A stretch of 64,000 nucleotides of DNA from Saprospirales bacterium (GTDB lineage: Bacteria; Bacteroidota; Bacteroidia; Chitinophagales; Saprospiraceae). Every line of letters begins with the position of its first letter. Positions within the stretch are counted from its first letter, which is position 1. The notes under the pieces were generated by a model that was given only the letters and a program-made list of their open reading frames with translations, had not been told where the DNA came from and searched no databases. Of this stretch, positions 58,822 through 64,000 are shown one piece after another. Position numbers and translations under genes: made by a program. The stretch is from the NCBI GenBank assembly GCA_016711045.1, contig JADJTT010000006.1, forward strand, positions 1-64,000, written 5' to 3'.

Positions 58822-60153
58822 ATGCGATTCAGCTTCGTCTCCCTCGTTGTCCTGTTCTTCCTTTGGGTGTGCTCACCTCTCTCAACGACATTCTCGTGCC
58901 GCACATGAAAGCCGCGTTTGAGTTGCAGCACTGGCAGGCGCAGCTCATTCAGTTTTCTTTTTCGGCGCCTACTTCATCATGAGTTGGCCGGCGGGCTGGG
59001 TGATCCAGAAAGTGAAGTACAAGCGGGATTGTGATCGGCCTGATGCTGATGGGGCTGGGGTGTTTTGTTTTACCCGGCTTCTATCGTAAAGATCTACGGC
59101 GTGTTTTGTTGGGCCTGTTTATTTTGGCATCCGGTATCACCATCCTGCAAGTAGCGGCCAATCCGTATGTAGCGATCATCGGTCCACCGGAAACGGCGGC
59201 GAGCCGGCTGAACCTGGCACAGGGATTTAACTCGCTTGGGCACACCGTTGCGCCGTTGTTTGGCCCTGGCTGATCCTCCAAAACCAGGAGGTGGTGGATG
59301 TGGAAACCGTGCAGGGACCCTACGTGTTTTTGGCCATAGCCCTCATCGCTATCGGGTGATTTTCTCGTATTTGCACCTGCCCGTTATTGAATACTCGGAG
59401 CCCGAGCGGAAGGGATTCAAGCTCTTGCGCTATCCGCACTTGTACATGGGCGCGGCGGCCATTTTCTGCTACGTCGGCGCCGAGATTGCGATCGGTAGTT
59501 TTTTGGTAGAATATTTCAAGTCTGAACCTACGATTTTGCTGGATAAGACGGCCGGAAGCCACGTAGCCTTCTATTGGGGGGGCGCGATGGTGGGTCGTTT
59601 TCTGGGGCCATCGCGTTGAGTGGGAAAAGACATTTGTACAGCGGGCCACGCAGATGTTGCCCATTCCGGTACTGGCGGTGCTGGTGGTGTTGGTGGTAGC
59701 CGTGTGGAACGACCTTCCGCTGTCGATGGTTGGCGGGGTTTTGCCGCGATGTTGTCCGCTGAACTACCTGGCTTTCCTTTTTGGGAAACATACATCCCAG
59801 GGTTATTATCCCTTTTGCCCTTTGCTGCATGGCACTTTTGGGCGCTACGATGCTGGGCATGGGGCTGTTGCGCTGTGGGCCGTATTGGGCATCAGGCTTG
59901 TTCAATTCCATCATGTGGTCGAATATTTTCACCCTGGCTATTCGCGATTTGAAGCAATACACCAGCATGGGTTCTTCCCTGTTGGTGATGATGATCGTGG
60001 GCGGCGCGCTTATTCCCCTGTTGCAGGGGGTGGTGGCTGATACGAGCCTGGGCGTGAAAGGAGCCTTCTAGGTGCCCTTTGTGGCGTATTCATTTGGTAT
60101 TTTACGGGATAAAGGGTATTTGCGAACTTCCGCCGGTGGTGGTAGCGAAATAA
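58822..60153 (+). pseudogene. FucP/GluP-type sugar:proton symporter, frameshifted
   Basis: Major-facilitator sugar transporter of about 440 residues cut by at least five indels. Recognisable parts: LNDILVPHMKAAFELQHWQ, then IQFSFFGAYFIMSWPAGWVI; GITILQVAANPYVAIIGPPE, then TAASRLNLAQGFNSLGHTVA, typical of FucP; GAAAIFCYVGAEIAIGSFLV and EYF; FNSIMWSNIFTLAIRDLKQY and TSMGSSLLVMMIVGGALIPL. The end VFYGIKG reappears in a further frame and stops at 60153. Imports a monosaccharide with protons, probably the product of the GH92 enzyme upstream. Confidence 0.85.
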
Positions 60154-60192
60154 GTACCTTGGGGTTTCGTTTTTAATCCTACAAATTCTTTT

Positions 60193-60648
60193 ATGAAAAA
60201 CCTTTCAATTTTCTTCCTACTGCTGGCGTCTTTTTCTCTTCAGGCCCAGCGGCAGACCAACGCTGATTTTTCCGTCGATTGCCCCTGCACGCTTGAGGCG
60301 CAGCAAAGCGGAGAGGTGACCACCTATTCGTGTGTCGAGTTTTACAAAAGCGTGGCATATAAGGTTGAGGTGGTTCATTATCCAAACGGCATTCCCGATG
60401 GGTTGACAGAGCGGGAGCATCTGGAAGGGTATTATAGAGACCTTGTCGCCCGCGATATTACGCCTGAGCTGGTCACTTTTAGGGATAATCTGGCGGTACT
60501 TTACCGCGTCAGCGAGCCTTTGTCCGTCAGTCAAATGATCATCTCCGACAACATCGTTTTCTTCTGGAAAGACAAGCGCTACGCTGATCGTCACCACGGT
60601 GAGTGGTACGAGGCGGACGCTGTTTCAGGATTTTACCAATTCGTTTGA
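60193..60648 (+). CDS. Secreted protein of unknown function
   Basis: A 151-residue protein with a clear signal peptide (MKNLSIFFLLLASFSLQAQ). The mature part is acidic and mixed alpha/beta, with one CPC motif (DFSVDCPCTLEAQQ) near its start and Cys in YSCVEFYKS. No family recognised. It lies 39 nt after the sugar-transporter stop but has a different character, and a role in sugar use is not supported by sequence. The start at 60193 is fixed by the signal peptide. Confidence 0.75.
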   Translation: MKNLSIFFLLLASFSLQAQRQTNADFSVDCPCTLEAQQSGEVTTYSCVEFYKSVAYKVEVVHYPNGIPDGLTEREHLEGYYRDLVARDITPELVTFRDNLAVLYRVSEPLSVSQMIISDNIVFFWKDKRYADRHHGEWYEADAVSGFYQFV

Positions 60649-60674
60649 GTTGAAATGAAAAAATTTATCTTACT

Positions 60675-63600
60675 CTACCAATACAAAACCGCCCACGCAT
60701 ACGGGTCAATAAACCGATCCCGCATTTCCAACTGGGCAGCCTTGAAGGCGTCTGGAATGGGCATCTCATCCTTAGCCAGTACTGGTAAAATGCGTTCATA
60801 AACTCCATGGTTTGCCTGTCGGGAACCTGCCACAGCGACATGATCAGGTACTTAGCCCACCAATCTTGAACGCACGTTGTAGGCCATACACCCCTTCGTT
60901 GCCTTGGATGTCGCCCAACCAGTCTCACAGGCGGAAAGTACCACTTAACTCAGTATTCGACAAGTCCATCTGGCTGATCGTGGGCCGTCAATATGCCGTC
61001 TTCCATGCCCGGTTGGATGGGCTTGCCTGTTTGCCATGCGTAATACCCCCGGCGAGGATAAGGCCGGAGCGGATCATCGGGGTGGTCGGACATTTTAAAC
61101 ACGGGTTCATCATCTCCCATCCTTAATTCCTCATCCCGATTCTTTGGGTCCGGGAAGAAATAGCCGTGGGTGGCAAGGTGGAGGATGCGGGGAGATGAAC
61201 CGGTCCTGTTGATGGCTTTGAAGGATTCCTCCGTAGCTGTGTAGCCTTTGTGGGTATTGGTCTTGGTTCCGATAGCTGCCAACGTGGTTGCGATTTCATC
61301 CACTTCCTTTTCCGTCCATTTTAAGTAGTTCCAGTGCCACCCGGTTGGTGGAATCGGAAGGGCTGAATGTCAATCCGTCTCTGGTGGCTAGCAGCTTTGA
61401 ACCATAATCTTGATTGGCCGCTGCGACGGCCATGCTGTCCATCTCGTATTGTATGCCCCCATACAGTATGGCAGATTGTTCTGCGATTGTGACATTTACC
61501 GGGATTACCAGCTGCCGGGTGCTGTTCATACCGACCAGTTGGAGGCGATCGGCCAGGGTTTCTTCATCACTGACAGGAATGGCCTCCAGGTTCAGCCGGT
61601 GCAGCAATCCGGAAGGGGAAAAAGTAAACCGTCTGGATGCCTGTCATTTCTTTTTCGAGTGGCTGCCAGATGAGTTGGTATAAGGATTTCTGTGGATGCA
61701 TGAGAGGTCCCAGGCCCCTGTCGTAGTTGGTGTATAGGCGATTCACATAATCGGCTCTGCGTTCGCCGAGCGGGGACAAGAGGCTATCGAGGGAGCGTTC
61801 CTCAAAAAGTGGGATAAAGGAGGGGATGGCATTACCGGAATGTAGTACCAGCGCGGCATACATAGTGCTGTCTGTCGTTTCTTTTCGTTGTATTGGTAAT
61901 GGACAAATTCCACTGCGGCTTCTCCTGGTTGAAGGATTGCTTGCATCTTCTGCCACCGCACCTGGCGTTTGGCTTCGCCATAACCGGCCACGGTGCGGGC
62001 GAGGTCTTTTCGAGTTCGTTGGCTTTGGTTTCCAGTTGGGTCACCAGGGCACTGTCACGGTCAGCAATAGGTTGACTGTACTGAGTGGCGAGTCGGCGTT
62101 GGTAGCCTTTAAGGCTATTGAATTTTTCGGTAGCGCTCTCTTCTGTAAGAGCCAATTGTTTGATCCGGCCTGCGGCCTGAAGGAGGAATCCTTTATAAAA
62201 AGGCTGTTGTCGTAGCAGATGGGGATTAATTTTCACGGTCAGCAATTTGGGTGTAGGAAAGGGTTTGGTATAGGCTTTTTGAATACAGGTTCAGGTAATT
62301 GAACAGTTCCCGTTCGGAAAGGTGGTACAAGGCTTTTCAATCAGGCGCTTGTTGACAATGGACAGTTCAAGGAAGAGCGGCTCTGCTTTTCGTATTGACC
62401 CATGCTATGGTACAAAAACCGCCAGGTCATTCAGGATTCCGGCATATTCGGGATGGTCTTTTTCCAGGGCTTTTTTCCCGGATGACTTTGGCTTCGAGGA
62501 AGAGAGGTTCGGCTTTTTTCATATTGGCCCATGCTATGGTACAAAACCGCTAGGTTGCGCAGGCTATTTGCATAACCGGGATGTTCCTTACCCAGGGCTT
62601 TTTCCTGTATGACTATAGCTTCGAGGAAGAGCGGTTCAGCTTTTTCGTATCCACCCATGCTATGGTAAAGAAGTGCTAGGTTGCTCAGGCTACTGGCATA
62701 ATTAGGATGTTCCTTACCCAAGGTTTTTTCCCATATGGCTTTGGCTTCGAGCCAGAGTGGTTCAGCTTTTCAATTTGGCCCATGCTATGGTACAAACTTG
62801 CCAGTTGTTCAGGCTTGTTGCATAATTAGGATGTTCCTTACCCAAGGTTTTTCCCATATAGCTTTGGCTTCGAGCCAGAGTGGTTCGGCCTTCCGTATTG
62901 GCCCATTTGGTTGTACAGTACCGCTAGATTGCTCAGGCTTGTTGCATAATCGGGATGTTCCTTACCGAGTGCTTTTCCCGGATGGCTTTGGCTTCGAGCC
63001 AGAGTGGTTCGGCCTTTCCGTATTGGCCCATTTCGGTGTACAGTATCGCTAGATTGTTCAGGCTGGCGGCATCCGTCGGATGTTCCTTACCGAGTGCTTT
63101 TTTCCCGGATGGCTTTGGCTTCGAGCCAGAGTGGTTCGGTTTTTTCATGATGGCCCATGTTCCAATAAAGTATCGCCAGGCTGTTCAAGCAATCTGAATA
63201 GAAGGAATGGGTCCGATTGTTCAACCGAACTTCAAAAATCTCTTTGGCTTCCAGATAGAGTGTCTCTGACTTTTCGTATTCCCCATTTCGGTGTACAGTA
63301 TCGCCAGGTTGATTAGGCTTCCAATATAATTAAGATGTTCTTTGCCAAGTTTTTTTTTCCCAGATGGCTTTAGCTTCGAGTTCGAACGGTTCGGCTTTTA
63401 AGCACTGGCCCATGTCTTTGCACAGAAGTCCCAGGTAGGTCAGGGCTGACGGCATAATCAAGGATGGTCCTTACCCAGGGCTTTTTCCCGGATGGCTTTG
63501 GCTTCGAGGAAGAGTGGCTCGGCTTTTTCGTTTTGCCCCCATACTATAGTACAGCACTGCCAGTTATTTAGGCTCGTTGCATAATCGGGATGGTCCTTAC

Positions 63601-63908
63601 CCAGGCTTTTTCCCGAATGGCTATGGCTTCGAGGTACCATTTTCTGCTTCCTGATAATCTCCTTTAATATGCAGAACTCTTCCATGGTTAAAACCACAAC
63701 TGCCATAGGCTGCAGACTCCCGCCCAGTTTTTCAGGGCTTTTTTTCTGCTTCTTCATTGACTTCAAGGCTTGTTGGTAATCACCCTGTCCTGTCAGCGCA
63801 CGCGACACCTGAATAAGGCTATCCACCTGCAGGATGGCAGTGGAATCAACTGTTCGGCTATAAAATAAATGGAAAAAAAAAGAACAAAGGGGTTAGAAGG
63901 GGTTTCAT
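60675..63908 (-). pseudogene. TPR-CHAT protease-like protein, many frameshifts
   Basis: Caspase-like CHAT protein of about 1,070 residues with N-terminal signal-like MKPLLTPLFFFFP at 63908. Order on the minus strand: ten or so kinesin-light-chain-type TPR units (62395-63630; GKEHPDYATSLNNLA then EKAEPLFLEAKAIREKALG), a helical linker, and a C-terminal CHAT domain. Catalytic residues are present: the histidine in RILHLATHGYFF (codon about 61166-61168) and the cysteine in VVLSACETG (codon 60927-60929). The end MRDRFIDPYAWAVLYW stops at 60675. At least eight indels break it. CHAT proteases linked to TPRs often cut partner proteins in regulated proteolysis or antiphage defence; no partner is seen in this window. 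Confidence 0.8.
62395..63630 (-). repeat. Tandem ~126-bp TPR coding repeats
   Basis: About ten units of 42 codons with period near 126 bp, marked by GGGATGTTCCTTACCCAGGG at about 62579, 62705, 62828, 62951 and 63078, with weaker ones at 62452, 63205, 63332, 63462 and 63588. The neighbours differ by only a few bases, so assembly and copy number are uncertain. Confidence 0.85.
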
Positions 63909-63943
63909 TAGGGTAATTTTTTGGGGGACAAAACGGTATCATT

Positions 63944-63976
63944 TAAAGGTAAATTTTTTCTCCTTTTTTTTCAAAA
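63944..63976 (-). promoter_or_regulatory. Possible Bacteroidota-type promoter of the CHAT gene
   Basis: On the minus strand TTTTG (63976-63972), 20 nt, then TACCTTTA (63951-63944), seven of eight positions of TAnnTTTG. It lies 36-68 bp upstream of the ATG at 63908. The G/A-rich spacer (AAAAAAAAGGAGAAAAAATT) is a low-complexity tract. Confidence 0.4.
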
Positions 63977-64000
63977 GGAAACATACTAAAACCGAGTGGG

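Noticed and set aside
62395..63630. CRISPR array or satellite DNA
   Set aside because: The ~126-bp units translate into TPR motifs on the minus strand; no constant-repeat/variable-spacer pattern.
1..64000. tRNA or rRNA genes
   Set aside because: No cloverleaf-like sequence with TTCGA-type T-loop and CCA-compatible acceptor, and no rRNA-like block, was noticed by eye; a dedicated scan could still find one.

Overview
The window reads as chromosomal DNA of a member of the Bacteroidota, probably a marine or wastewater Saprospiria-type organism (the family level is inference). The evidence is type IX secretion sorting tails on secreted proteins, a choice-of-anchor-L protein, -33 TTTG / -7 TAnnTTTG type promoters, a GH92 mannosidase, FucP-type sugar transporter and many DUF433/PIN modules. 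No rRNA, tRNA, CRISPR array, transposase or phage gene was found.

Layout. (1) 1-12.7 kb, minus strand: a polysaccharide export locus in the order PHP phosphatase, Wza-like export lipoprotein, Wzc-like tyrosine kinase with a (GY)n tail (one frameshift), Wzm-like permease, then a decayed Wzt-like ATPase. Between permease and ATPase sits a ~5.9 kb island of small same-strand toxin-antitoxin genes (PIN/VapC, BrnT, AbiEii, three DUF433 genes, a four-helix-bundle protein). Three PIN toxins are reduced to 5'-end stubs, and several dispersed hairpin repeats lie among the genes. (2) 13-17 kb, plus strand: a SPOR-domain secreted protein and a 1,000-residue T9SS cargo. (3) 17.3-29.9 kb, minus strand: two giant unrecognised genes, 1,159 codons and about 3,020 codons, the second interrupted by one frameshift. 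This is the best candidate for an undescribed system. (4) 30-38.7 kb: divergent hydrogenase locus. hypA-hypB-hypC run leftward; hyaA-hyaB-hyaC-hyaD, two YeeE/YedE-type membrane proteins and a divergent pyruvate-kinase-like gene run rightward. The small subunit has all six proximal-cluster cysteines with the E. coli Hyd-1 spacing, so this is predicted to be an oxygen-tolerant membrane-bound uptake hydrogenase. Two TGAY-N4-GTCA boxes exactly 22 bp apart lie in the divergent promoter. (5) 38.8-44 kb: RND efflux adaptor and pump, DedA protein, small lipoprotein. (6) 44.4-46.8 kb: ECF sigma factor, NarL-type response regulator and its histidine kinase. (7) 46.9-51.5 kb: a YnjBCD-type ABC importer with split permeases plus a radical SAM enzyme whose start overlaps the ATPase. 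(8) 51.6-64 kb: PgeF, choice-of-anchor-L protein, sulfurtransferase, MarR regulator with two matching operators, F420-reductase-like gene, GH92 glycosidase, FucP transporter, a secreted protein and a TPR-CHAT protease. Most of these are frameshifted.

Two cross-cutting points. First, frameshifts are concentrated at 1-3.5 kb and 52-64 kb and almost absent from 13-51 kb, so many 'broken' genes may be sequencing indels rather than pseudogenes. Second, the intergenic DNA is filled with several families of iterated short words arranged as inverted repeats (AACCGCAAAGG, TTTATGAGG, GACGCCA/TGGCGTC, GTCCCCCGCTGGCGGGGG, CAGTTTTCA, GTGGAG), some of them inside operons.
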